Source of the DNA: Gammaproteobacteria bacterium
GTDB lineage: Bacteria; Pseudomonadota; Gammaproteobacteria; Pseudomonadales; Azotimanducaceae
Assembly: GCA_018667205.1 (NCBI GenBank)
Contig: JABIVN010000417.1
Coordinates: 1 to 15,835, forward strand
Direction: 5' to 3'
Length of the DNA: 15,835 nt
The notes under the pieces were generated by a model. That model was not told the DNA's origin. It ran no database searches and was given only the letters and a program-made list of their open reading frames with translations. Both the position numbers and the translations under genes were made by a program. This document shows, in pieces, positions 1 to 6,697 of the stretch (position 1 is its first letter; every line of letters starts with the position of its first letter).

Positions 1-40
1 AAAAAAAACCACACCAAGTTCATTTTTAAGGGACATACAC

Positions 41-2044
41 TCAACCTCGAACAAACTGCTGGCGCAATTCCTCAATCTGGTCCCGGGTCTGAGCCGCGTC
101 TTCAAACTGAAGCTCCTTGGCGTAATTGAACATCTGCTTTTCCAACACGATAATCTGCTTTTCCAGATCACGCTGACTAAGGACAGCGCCACCACGGTAT
201 GTGCCTTTGCCCTCTGCAACTTTTGAACGTCCGGGGACATGGCGAGCGCCTTCAAGAATGTCCATGACATTCCTTTTGATGCTGACCGGGATAATGTTGT
301 TTGCCTTATTATGCGCCAGCTGTTTATCGCGCCTTCGATCAGTTTCATCGATGGCACGCCGCATAGAACCCGTTATCCGGTCCGCATACAGGATTGCCTT
401 GCCGTTCAGGTTCCTTGCCGCGCGGCCAATAGTTTGAATCAATGACCTGTCAGACCGCAGGAAGCCTTCCTTGTCCGCATCCAGGATCGCCACCAGAGAC
501 ACCTCAGGCATATCCAGGCCCTCTCGCAGCAGGTTGATGCCTACGATTACATCAAACAATCCAGCACGATAATCCCGGATGATTTCAACCCGTTCTACGG
601 TATCAATGTCTGAATGAAGGTAACGAACCTTAATGCCGTTTTCATCCAGGTAATCCGTTAGGTCTTCGGCCATTCGTTTGGTGAGCGTGGTAATCAGGAC
701 CCGCTCGTCTAACGCGGTACGCTTCCTGATTTCTGACAACACGTCGTCCACCTGGTTCTGGGCGGGTCGCACTTCCACTATCGGATCTACCAGGCCGGTA
801 GGTCGAACCAACTGGTCAACTATCTGGCCAGATTTTTCGCGCTCATAAACACCGGGCGTTGCCGACACAAATATTGCCTGGGGGGCGCGCTCTTCCCATT
901 CATCAAACCGCATGGGTCGGTTATCCAGCGCAGACGGCAGCCTGAAACCAAAATCCACCAGCGTTTGCTTGCGCGACCGATCCCCCTTATACATAGCGCC
1001 AATCTGCGGCACGCCGACATGGGACTCATCAATAATCAATAACGCACTCTCTGGAAGGTAGTCATACAGTGTGGGCGGCGCCTCACCGGAAGCCCGTCCC
1101 GACAAATACCGGGAATAGTTCTCAATACCGTTGCAATAACCCAGCTCTTTGATCATCTCCAGATCAAAGCGAGTGCGTTGTTCCAGTCGTTGCGCTTCTA
1201 CCAGTTTATTATTGTCCTTAAGGTATTTTAGTCGCTCATTTAGCTCTTCGCGAATACTGCCCAGTGCGTTATCGATGGTCTCGCGTGGCGTCACATAATG
1301 CGACTTCGGGAAAATTGTGACTCTTGGCACTTTGCGCAGTACTTCGCCGGTCAGTGGATCGAAATAAGACAGCTGCTCAATCTCATCATCAAACAGCTCT
1401 ACGCGAACCGCTTCTTTTTCCGACTCGGCAGGAAAGATATCAATAACATCGCCGCGCACCCGATAAGTAGAGCGGCGGAGTTCCGTCTCATTTCTCGCGT
1501 ACTGAAGCTCAGCCAGTCGACGCAGCAACCACCGCTGGTCTACCTTGTCACCCCGGTCCAGGTGCATAACCATCTTAAGGTAAGCCGCAGGGTCACCCAG
1601 GCCGTATATCGCCGAAACAGAAGCCACCACAATCGCATCCTGTTTTTCCAGCAACGCCTTGGTTGCTGACAACCGCATCTGCTCGATGTGCTCATTAATA
1701 GCCGCGTCTTTTTCAATATAGGTATCAGAAGACGGGACATAGGCCTCAGGTTGGTAGTAGTCGTAATAAGAGACGAAGTATTCCACGGAGTTATTGGGGA
1801 AGAATTCTTTGAACTCACCGTAGAGTTGGGCCGCCAGGGTTTTGTTGGGCGCCATAATTAGCGTTGGTCGCTGCAGGCGCTCTATCACATTGGCAATCGT
1901 GAAAGTCTTACCCGAACCGGTGACGCCAAGCAGCGTCTGGTAGGCTAGGCCAGAGTCAATACCATCCAACAGCTTTTCTATGGCTGCAGGCTGGTCGCCA
2001 GCTGGTTTGTAGTCTGATCCGACCTGGAATTCACCCGACTTCAT
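41..2044 (-). CDS. uvrB: UvrABC excinuclease subunit B (UvrB)
   Basis: UvrB is the damage-verifying helicase-like subunit of nucleotide excision repair. It is loaded by UvrA and then recruits UvrC for dual incision. Visible in order (667 aa from this start): Walker A GVTGSGKT at about 40-47, the Tyr-rich beta-hairpin [13 protein letters not shown] at about 93-105, the DESH helicase motif at about 339-342, helicase motif V/VI residues ([19 protein letters not shown]), and a C-terminal UVR domain ([17 protein letters not shown]) that binds UvrC. Length is normal for the family. The frame stays open to 2068, but the ATG at 2044 is preferred: AAGAGG lies about 7 nt upstream and the product then begins like known UvrB proteins. 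No convincing LexA box was seen in 2045-2216. The gene is intact and divergent from the tRNA. Confidence 0.98.
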   Translation of the reverse strand: MKSGEFQVGSDYKPAGDQPAAIEKLLDGIDSGLAYQTLLGVTGSGKTFTIANVIERLQRPTLIMAPNKTLAAQLYGEFKEFFPNNSVEYFVSYYDYYQPEAYVPSSDTYIEKDAAINEHIEQMRLSATKALLEKQDAIVVASVSAIYGLGDPAAYLKMVMHLDRGDKVDQRWLLRRLAELQYARNETELRRSTYRVRGDVIDIFPAESEKEAVRVELFDDEIEQLSYFDPLTGEVLRKVPRVTIFPKSHYVTPRETIDNALGSIREELNERLKYLKDNNKLVEAQRLEQRTRFDLEMIKELGYCNGIENYSRYLSGRASGEAPPTLYDYLPESALLIIDESHVGVPQIGAMYKGDRSRKQTLVDFGFRLPSALDNRPMRFDEWEERAPQAIFVSATPGVYEREKSGQIVDQLVRPTGLVDPIVEVRPAQNQVDDVLSEIRKRTALDERVLITTLTKRMAEDLTDYLDENGIKVRYLHSDIDTVERVEIIRDYRAGLFDVIVGINLLREGLDMPEVSLVAILDADKEGFLRSDRSLIQTIGRAARNLNGKAILYADRITGSMRRAIDETDRRRDKQLAHNKANNIIPVSIKRNVMDILEGARHVPGRSKVAEGKGTYRGGAVLSQRDLEKQIIVLEKQMFNYAKELQFEDAAQTRDQIEELRQQFVRG

Positions 2045-2171
2045 CGTACACCTCTTTTTGGAGGCCACATGATAACCCAGCTAGCGTCACTCTGAAGACA
2101 CTGTCCTGCTAATTACTGACAACCTGTCTGCATTTAGATGCCAACAATGGCAATCTCACTGCATCTCAGTA

Positions 2172-2200
2172 TTGACGACGAAGCGCCCCGTCTTTACAAT
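2172..2200 (+). promoter_or_regulatory. sigma-70 promoter of tRNA-Asn
   Basis: The sequence has TTGACG at 2172-2177, a 17-bp spacer, and TACAAT at 2195-2200, followed directly by the GC-rich discriminator GCGCGCC. This is close to the sigma-70 consensus. GC-rich discriminators are typical of stringently controlled stable-RNA promoters. Transcription would start about 2207, some 10 nt before the mature tRNA 5' end. Confidence 0.85.
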
Positions 2201-2216
2201 GCGCGCCTGCAAGTCT

Positions 2217-2292
2217 TCCCCGATAGCTCAGTTGGTAGAGCAAATGACTGTTAATCATTGGGTCCCTGGTTCGAGCCCAGGTCGGGGAGCCA
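2217..2292 (+). tRNA. tRNA-Asn (GUU anticodon)
   Basis: This is a complete 76-nt cloverleaf. The acceptor stem TCCCCGA (2217-2223) pairs with TCGGGGA (2282-2288), followed by discriminator G and a genome-encoded CCA (2290-2292). The anticodon stem AATGA/TCATT encloses loop CTGTTAA with anticodon GTT at 2250-2252, which reads Asn AAC/AAU codons. The T arm CCTGGTTCGAGCCCAGG is canonical. It has its own promoter and is divergent from uvrB. I recall tRNA-Asn near uvrB in other gammaproteobacteria such as Pseudomonas. tRNA 3' ends are common integration sites, but no duplicated 3' end was found downstream. Confidence 0.98.
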
Positions 2293-2303
2293 AATTTTGC
2301 TGA

Positions 2304-2318
2304 TAACTCGTTGAGTTA
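2304..2318 (+). other. short hairpin just after tRNA-Asn
   Basis: TAACTC at 2304-2309 and GAGTTA at 2313-2318 form a 6-bp stem with a 3-nt loop, 12 nt past the tRNA 3' end. There is no T-tract (the following bases are C-rich), so it is at best a processing or weak termination hairpin. Confidence 0.3.
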
Positions 2319-2453
2319 CCCCCCGCCACCCTGTCTTCAGCGATATAAAAGTTCCAAGTCAATGCACTTTTTACGCCATTACAAAAAATCGTGAATTCAT
2401 ACTCGCCCACATAAACTCAACAGGTCGCTTCAGGGAATTTATTGCGCCTTCGG

Positions 2454-2618
2454 TCAAACATCATCTCCAACCTCGATAATTAGCGTGATGACTTGCGGGG
2501 CGGGCTCTGGCAAGCCCGTCTTCTTGACATACACGGTTGGGACAGGACTCTCTTCATCTATCGCCGCATATCGAATTGTATTCTTAGTGACTTTCTCCTG
2601 TTGCATTTTAATTTTCAT
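2454..2618 (-). CDS. small conserved-type hypothetical protein (54 aa, or 72 aa from TTG)
   Basis: This short reading frame looks like a real protein. The core TKNTIRYAAIDE, then PVPTVYVKK, then PQVITLIIE reads as alternating beta strands. From memory it resembles small uncharacterised proteins of the pattern 'K(E)TKNTVRY...GTLYVxK...ITVTIE', whose function I do not know. The ATG at 2618 gives a family-like start (MKIKMQQEK) with GGAG about 11 nt upstream. A TTG at 2672, directly after a stop codon, would add 18 residues and has a GGGA upstream. There is no signal peptide, membrane segment or cysteine. It stands alone between tRNA-Asn and the repeat region. Family resemblance is recalled, not searched. 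Confidence 0.55.
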   Translation of the reverse strand: MKIKMQQEKVTKNTIRYAAIDEESPVPTVYVKKTGLPEPAPQVITLIIEVGDDV

Positions 2619-2923
2619 TTCTGGTCTGACTCCGGCTACGTTTAAATATGGCTGGTTAAAAACTTTACTCAACTAATTTCCCGATTTGCTTAACAAAGCT
2701 CATCGCAATATGCCGCGGCGAAACCCATCTTAAGGTTCTCGATTCGAAGCCTCATGAGTATCCACGTCTTGACTCAGCTGAACGCCAGCTTCCGCCCTTT
2801 ACAGCTCACCACTCAATCTAACTTCGACTGCGCGGTTATTTTTTAGGACCTCTAGCGCTGGTCGTCTTTGATCTCTCGTTTGTGTAGCCCTACCCTATTT
2901 TGCTAGTGCCACTGCTTACTGCC

Positions 2924-3119
2924 TTAGCGCCAACTCACCTTTGGCTGCTATCCCGATGCACTCCATCGCTTCTGGCATTCTTATTTTTTCTTTTAAAGCG
3001 CCAATTAGCTGGTGCTTCTAGGTGGTGCTTCTAGGTGGTGCTTCTAGCTGTATCAGGAAACGCTTATACCCATCCTGGCGGGCCATATATTTGCATTGAT
3101 TGGCCTTGGTTGGTGACTG
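2924..3119 (-). pseudogene. possible broken coding remnant around a 13-bp repeat
   Basis: On the minus strand one frame reads CKYMARQDGYKRFLIQLEAP from about 3101 down to the repeat, meets TAG at 3020-3018 inside the triplicated 13-bp repeat, then continues open (IRMPEAMECIGIAAKGELAL) to TAA at 2926-2924. Removing two repeat copies (26 bp) shifts the frame and gives a different tail. No family was recognised. The repeat expansion could have disrupted a small gene, or the open stretch could be chance. Confidence 0.2.
3011..3049. repeat. 3 x 13-bp tandem repeat
   Basis: The unit GGTGCTTCTAGGT occurs three times in tandem (3011-3023, 3024-3036, 3037-3049). The third copy ends GCT instead of GGT. 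The unit length is not a multiple of three, so each copy reads in a different frame. Near-perfect copies suggest recent slippage. Confidence 0.9.
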
Positions 3120-3144
3120 TCATATTCGTCCTGACCCCTGCGAA

Positions 3145-3208
3145 TTGTCAACAAACCTGGAGGTCAATAAAGCTAGTTGTCAACAAATCTATTTGTCAAT
3201 AAAGCCAG
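3145..3208. repeat. 2 x 32-bp (4 x 16-bp) tandem repeat with TGTCAAYAAA core
   Basis: Two 32-bp copies lie at 3145-3176 and 3177-3208. Each resolves into two 16-bp units: TTGTCAACAAACCTGG, AGGTCAATAAAGCTAG, TTGTCAACAAATCTAT and TTGTCAATAAAGCCAG. The shared core is GTCAAYAAA. The last unit runs into an 11-bp palindrome AAGCCAGGCTT (3202-3212). This could be slippage, or an iteron-like or regulator-binding array; the 16-bp period does not match one 10.5-bp helical turn. Confidence 0.85.
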
Positions 3209-3270
3209 GCTTGATAACGCCAAGAATAAAATGCCCACCGTTTACATTTTTTACCATCACACCGCGCCGC

Positions 3271-3304
3271 AATAGAATTTAAAATTTTGTTAAAGAATTC
3301 TATT
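3271..3304. promoter_or_regulatory. 9-bp inverted repeat AATAGAATT...AATTCTATT
   Basis: AATAGAATT (3271-3279) and AATTCTATT (3296-3304) are perfect inverted copies around a 16-nt AT-rich spacer. They lie about 250 bp upstream of the SDR gene. This may be an operator or a hairpin; its function is unknown. Confidence 0.4.
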
Positions 3305-3513
3305 TCATGGCGGTACTGGCTCGCACTAAATGCTGCATAAACAACGCAGTCGGCACTAGCGCTTTCCTTTTTTTTACAACGCGAATTTTTATAAGCCTGC
3401 GATTTCTCGGTTTTTTTTCTGGATAACGGTTTGTTCAACCACATTGTGATGTTAATTACCGCCACACTTTACGCTGCAACACTTGCGCTACTTACTGGCA
3501 ATGGGATGAGCTA

Positions 3514-3536
3514 AATGATAAAAAATTCACATCATT
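3514..3536. promoter_or_regulatory. operator-like inverted repeat upstream of the SDR gene
   Basis: AATGAT (3514-3519) and ATCATT (3531-3536) flank an 11-nt AT-rich spacer, ending 21 bp before the SDR start and 9 bp before its Shine-Dalgarno. The position would suit repression of initiation. No clean -35/-10 pair could be assigned nearby. Confidence 0.35.
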
Positions 3537-3557
3537 ATTGATCAAAAGGAGAAAAAC

Positions 3558-4379
3558 GTGGATCTCGGACTCAAAGGCAAGCGAGTAATTATTACAGGCG
3601 GCTCAAGGGGGTTAGGCAGAGCCATTGCTGAGAATTTTCTACTTGAGGGCGCTGTTGTATCTTTTTGTTCTCGCACTGCTTCGATCGCCGCCGAGGACGA
3701 AGACCCACGATTGGGGGGCGAAGTTCGTACCGACGGCGTAGAGCAGGCGGAACAGAAGATGAGCGCCATTGGGGAGGTTTATGGATCCGTTGTTGACGCA
3801 GCTGATCACGAGCAGCTTGCTCAATGGGTGAACGATGCTGCAGAGACAATGGGCGGCATTGATGTGGTTATTTCCAATACCAGTGCGCTTGGAAGCCAAC
3901 CCAGATCGCGCGAGGGATGGCAACGCCAATTCGATGTAGACATATTGTCAGCAGTTACCCTTTGGGACACGGCCTATCCATTTTTGAAGCAATCAGGGGA
4001 AAGCGCCTTTATACAAACGTCCACAATTACCGCGGTCGACTACCATGCCTACGGAGAAGCCTGCCAGAGTTACGGCGCCTTGAAAGGGGCGCTTATAAAC
4101 TACGTGTGCCAGCTTGCCTACGAGTACATGGGCGAGGGGATTCGTGCAAACTGCGTTTCACCGGGTCCGATATTCGTTAAGGGAGGCTCCTGGGACAAGA
4201 TCGAAAGAGCGCTACCAGATTACTACGATGAAAATGTCGCCAGACAACCATCTGGGCGTTTGGGCAAACCCGAAGAGGTGGCTAATTTAGTGACTTTTCT
4301 AGCAAGTCCTCGAGCTTCTTGGATAACCGGAGAGAATATCGTTATTGATGGAGGCTTCACGAAGTACATCAAGTATTAG
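3558..4379 (+). CDS. SDR-family NAD(P)-dependent oxidoreductase
   Basis: Classical short-chain dehydrogenase/reductase of 273 aa, normal length. The Rossmann motif TGGSRGLG lies at 13-20, Asp80 sits where the adenine-binding acidic residue is expected, and the catalytic set is Ser155 (QTSTI), Tyr172 and Lys176 (YGALK), followed by SPGP at 201-204 and a C-terminal TGENIVIDGG. The usual NNAG is replaced by SNTSA (about 106-110), which keeps the Asn. Start is GTG at 3558 with AAGGAG at 3546-3551, spacing 6 nt. The family oxidises or reduces alcohol/ketone groups; the substrate cannot be told. The gene stands alone on the plus strand and converges on the sulfotransferase gene 46 bp away across a hairpin. 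Cytoplasmic; no signal peptide. Confidence 0.93.
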   Translation: MDLGLKGKRVIITGGSRGLGRAIAENFLLEGAVVSFCSRTASIAAEDEDPRLGGEVRTDGVEQAEQKMSAIGEVYGSVVDAADHEQLAQWVNDAAETMGGIDVVISNTSALGSQPRSREGWQRQFDVDILSAVTLWDTAYPFLKQSGESAFIQTSTITAVDYHAYGEACQSYGALKGALINYVCQLAYEYMGEGIRANCVSPGPIFVKGGSWDKIERALPDYYDENVARQPSGRLGKPEEVANLVTFLASPRASWITGENIVIDGGFTKYIKY

Positions 4380-4414
4380 TGATTGTGGCGTTTAACAACG
4401 CCACCTACGATCAC
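4379..4414. terminator. hairpin between convergent genes (possible bidirectional terminator)
   Basis: GTGGCGTT (4385-4392) and AACGCCAC (4397-4404) form a perfect 8-bp stem with a TAAC loop. An outer GTGAT/ATCAC arm (4379-4383 and 4410-4414) extends it past an internal loop. It fills the gap between the stops of SDR (+) and sulfotransferase (-). There is no T-tract on either side, so intrinsic termination would be weak. Confidence 0.5.
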
Positions 4415-4425
4415 TCCACAAGCCG

Positions 4426-5610
4426 TTACGATGTCCAGTTACAGATTCCCACGGCCTCAATCCAGTCGTTGTAGGGCGCGAACTCGCGTCGGATATCTTC
4501 CTCTGTAAAACCGAATTCCTCGGCGGTATAAGACCAATCTCCATGTTTATTTTTCGGGTTATCGGATTCCCAACGGGCGACATTTTCATAGGTCTGGTCG
4601 GTCGCCGTCAAACCGCAATATTGGTATAGGCCATCGATAACTGAGCGCATGTCTGTCCTGGCCTTGTCGTAGCAGATGTCGTGAAAGAATTCCGCTGGGT
4701 GACTTTCCCTGTATTTTAGACTTCGCATGATCTGCCCGGCCATTCTTACCGGCCTTCCACTCATGTCCGCATCAATATCAGAATAGGCCCGACGAAAGGC
4801 CCTGCCTAATCGACTGGCGGAGGGAACAACTGACAACGGGTTTCTGTGCATATACGCAAGATTCACCCCCGATGCTGAGAAGGCGTCAACGATTTCAGCC
4901 TCCAAACCCAGGTTAGCGACACACTTCAGCAAAAAGGGTTTCCCTGGGTCGGCGAGCCCCTGCCAAGTCAGGTACTTTAATGTGTCCCGCAGGTAGCGAT
5001 ATTGAATCCCCTGGTCCTGATTATTCAGCCAGGTTACATAGTCTGTGGCGGTAGCAAAACCCGCTAGCGTTGCCGCAAAAAGGCTTTGCATCAGGACATA
5101 CGCTTCTTCCTCTGGCTCTAGTGGCGACATATCGTGTCCAAAACGAACTTCGGGCGACGCCTTAGTAAACCAGTTCACGTACTGCTGAATATCCGCGATG
5201 CGATTGTCAATAGATTCGCTCGGCACACCGGTCTCGGACGCAGAGTTCATGCACATCCAATAGGGCAAATAGTTAAAGTCACCCGTTGCTGCCAGCGTCT
5301 TCTGCATTTTTGTTGAGCCGGTGCGGGGTAGTGAGTTGATGAGGAGCGGCGGTAGCAGTTCAATATCCAAAATCTCGGGGTGGGCCGCTAGATCTCGCTT
5401 CATACGCAATCGATTCTTCAGTATTCGCAGCACATAGCTGCGTTTCATCACGGCCCCTTCTTCAGTAAAACGTGTCTCTCGGTTGTACGAATCAAGAAGA
5501 ATAGAAAGAGGCACCATTGCCTCTTCGTCAATGATGTCGATTCCGGTAATCGCACGCGCTTCGTTGAGCAGTTCGTCGGCTGAGTCCCTGATTGTTGGCC
5601 AGTCACTCAT
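4426..5610 (-). CDS. sulfotransferase family protein
   Basis: Predicted PAPS-dependent sulfotransferase of 394 aa. The 5'-phosphosulfate-binding loop is LPRTGSTKMQ (about 94-103). The 3'-phosphate-binding region is YMHRNPLSVVPS (about 253-264), and a GHDMSPLEPEEEAY segment at about 158-171 lies between them. These match the bacterial Sulfotransfer_3-type family, which transfers sulfate to hydroxyl groups of lipids, steroids or polyketide intermediates. The substrate is unknown here. ATG at 5610 overlaps the TGA of the upstream reductase gene (ATGA), so the two are probably translationally coupled, downstream of the P450 in one minus-strand unit. Cytoplasmic; no signal peptide or membrane segment. 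Related proteins often sit in steroid or terpenoid gene clusters with P450s and ACADs (known context, not shown here). Confidence 0.88.
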   Translation of the reverse strand: MSDWPTIRDSADELLNEARAITGIDIIDEEAMVPLSILLDSYNRETRFTEEGAVMKRSYVLRILKNRLRMKRDLAAHPEILDIELLPPLLINSLPRTGSTKMQKTLAATGDFNYLPYWMCMNSASETGVPSESIDNRIADIQQYVNWFTKASPEVRFGHDMSPLEPEEEAYVLMQSLFAATLAGFATATDYVTWLNNQDQGIQYRYLRDTLKYLTWQGLADPGKPFLLKCVANLGLEAEIVDAFSASGVNLAYMHRNPLSVVPSASRLGRAFRRAYSDIDADMSGRPVRMAGQIMRSLKYRESHPAEFFHDICYDKARTDMRSVIDGLYQYCGLTATDQTYENVARWESDNPKNKHGDWSYTAEEFGFTEEDIRREFAPYNDWIEAVGICNWTS

Positions 5611-6614
5611 GATAAAAGCGCCGAATGCTTTGGAGGCCCAAGCTTATGCACCTCTTGGATACCTGGGGGAGCGTTGATGACATCGTGTACGCGATTGATC
5701 AAAGATGTAGCCGACCCGGGCGGGCCAACTTGACGATCGACGTGAACCTTTGAGCTGGGTTCCCCGTCGACCGTCCACTTCATGAAGTCCATTTGATTTT
5801 TTTCTGACAATCCCAGCTCAATGTGAGCATGCGTTGAAACGCCCTCGATCGTGGCGACATCAACCAGAACACGGAGCCCAGCAGGTTCACCGGCGGGGAT
5901 ATCTCGATCCAGCGCGGGGGCGTACATTGGATGGTCGAACAGCATCGGTTCACGCCGTTCCACGACGTTTTCAACGGTGTAACCGAGCGCCGCTGTCACC
6001 TGCCAGGGAATGAGTTTATACAACTCACCGATAGGCCCGGGCTGTTCCACCCTTGTGGCTTGAAACTTTTGGTGAGTAAAACCGATACCGGCCAAATCAG
6101 CATTGTGTTTCCGCATGCCGAGATTGGTTCGACTTGCGTGGTGTAACGAGCGAATTTCTATGCAAGGAGCCGCGCAAAGAATACCTGACCAAATACGGGA
6201 CATGTCCCAAATACCTGACGCACTAAACGACACGTTGGCTTCCTCCGCCCACTTTTGGATTTTGGCCGCCAAAACCGGGTCAGCAGCCGACGGAAAGTAG
6301 GATTCGGTGCCATGAGAAAGCACATTCAAACCCGCCTTGAGCAGACGCTCGTATCCTTCGATATTGTGAGCAAGACGATCAGAGGTAGCAACAATGGCAA
6401 TGTCCGCATCTACTGCGCCGTAATCGGCGGAGTCAGCGTTTTCGACAACAACTCCTAGATCCTCATCAAGTCCTGCGAGGCGACCGATATCCTGGCCAAT
6501 CTTTGGGCCATCTCGATTGAATGCTCCGACAATCGACCAACCCTTAGCATGCGCCATTCGAACGCAGTTGGTTCCATATCGTCCTGCACCGTATATGACG
6601 ATTCTTGGTTTCAT
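5607..6614 (-). CDS. dihydrodipicolinate-reductase-like NAD(P)-binding protein
   Basis: An N-terminal Rossmann fold with GAGRYG (9-14) and a second strand ending AFNRDG, followed by a C-terminal domain recalling DapB / 2,4-diaminopentanoate dehydrogenase relatives. It is 335 aa, longer than lysine-pathway DapB (about 270 aa), and I do not see the DapB motif E(L/I)xHxxKxDAPSGTA, so a lysine-biosynthesis role is unlikely. The ATG at 6614 is preferred over 6638 because a GAGAGTGG stretch precedes it, while 6638 has no Shine-Dalgarno. It probably reduces or oxidises a carbonyl or imine in the same pathway as the P450 and sulfotransferase. The stop overlaps the sulfotransferase start by 4 nt. The P450 gene lies 83 bp upstream. 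Confidence 0.8.
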   Translation of the reverse strand: MKPRIVIYGAGRYGTNCVRMAHAKGWSIVGAFNRDGPKIGQDIGRLAGLDEDLGVVVENADSADYGAVDADIAIVATSDRLAHNIEGYERLLKAGLNVLSHGTESYFPSAADPVLAAKIQKWAEEANVSFSASGIWDMSRIWSGILCAAPCIEIRSLHHASRTNLGMRKHNADLAGIGFTHQKFQATRVEQPGPIGELYKLIPWQVTAALGYTVENVVERREPMLFDHPMYAPALDRDIPAGEPAGLRVLVDVATIEGVSTHAHIELGLSEKNQMDFMKWTVDGEPSSKVHVDRQVGPPGSATSLINRVHDVINAPPGIQEVHKLGPPKHSALLS

Positions 6615-6652
6615 TATCCACTCTCTGTCATTCGTCATTTATTGGTAACCCA

Positions 6653-6671
6653 TAATCAGTAATCAGTAATC
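6653..6671. repeat. TAATCAG short tandem repeat
   Basis: TAATCAG is repeated twice, then TAATC again, in the 83-bp gap between the P450 and reductase genes. No terminator hairpin was seen in the gap, so readthrough is likely. Confidence 0.5.
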
Positions 6672-6697
6672 GTTTGTTCGGCGCTCAGTTCGATCGC

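Larger units (their letters stand above)
2673..3557. other. 885-bp gene-poor, repeat-bearing intergenic region
   Basis: I see no convincing complete gene here. The stretch holds a 13-bp triplicate repeat (3011-3049), a 16-bp-period repeat (3145-3208), two palindromes (3271-3304 and 3514-3536) and long T runs near 3369-3377 and 3410-3418. A minus-strand frame at 3119-2924 is open except for one TAG inside the 13-bp repeat and may be a decayed remnant. The composition looks less coding-like than the flanks, consistent with an eroded junction between the uvrB-tRNA backbone and the accessory cluster. Confidence 0.6.

Noticed and set aside
1..40. Terminator for uvrB (A8 at the plus-strand left edge reads as T8 after uvrB)
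   Set aside because: The T-tract is present, but no matching stem is visible before it within the window.
2101..2150. Possible LexA box upstream of uvrB
   Set aside because: CTGT and ACAG-like words occur, but not as CTGT-N8-ACAG; the spacing is wrong.
3011..3208. CRISPR array
   Set aside because: The repeats are directly tandem without unique spacers, too short, and no cas genes are present.
3196..3465. 89-codon minus-strand frame
   Set aside because: The composition is Lys/Ser/Cys-rich without strand or helix pattern, and no ribosome binding site was found; probably chance in AT-rich DNA.
2293..3557. Integrated element with attachment-site duplication after tRNA-Asn
   Set aside because: No copy of the tRNA 3' end and no integrase or transposase could be found.
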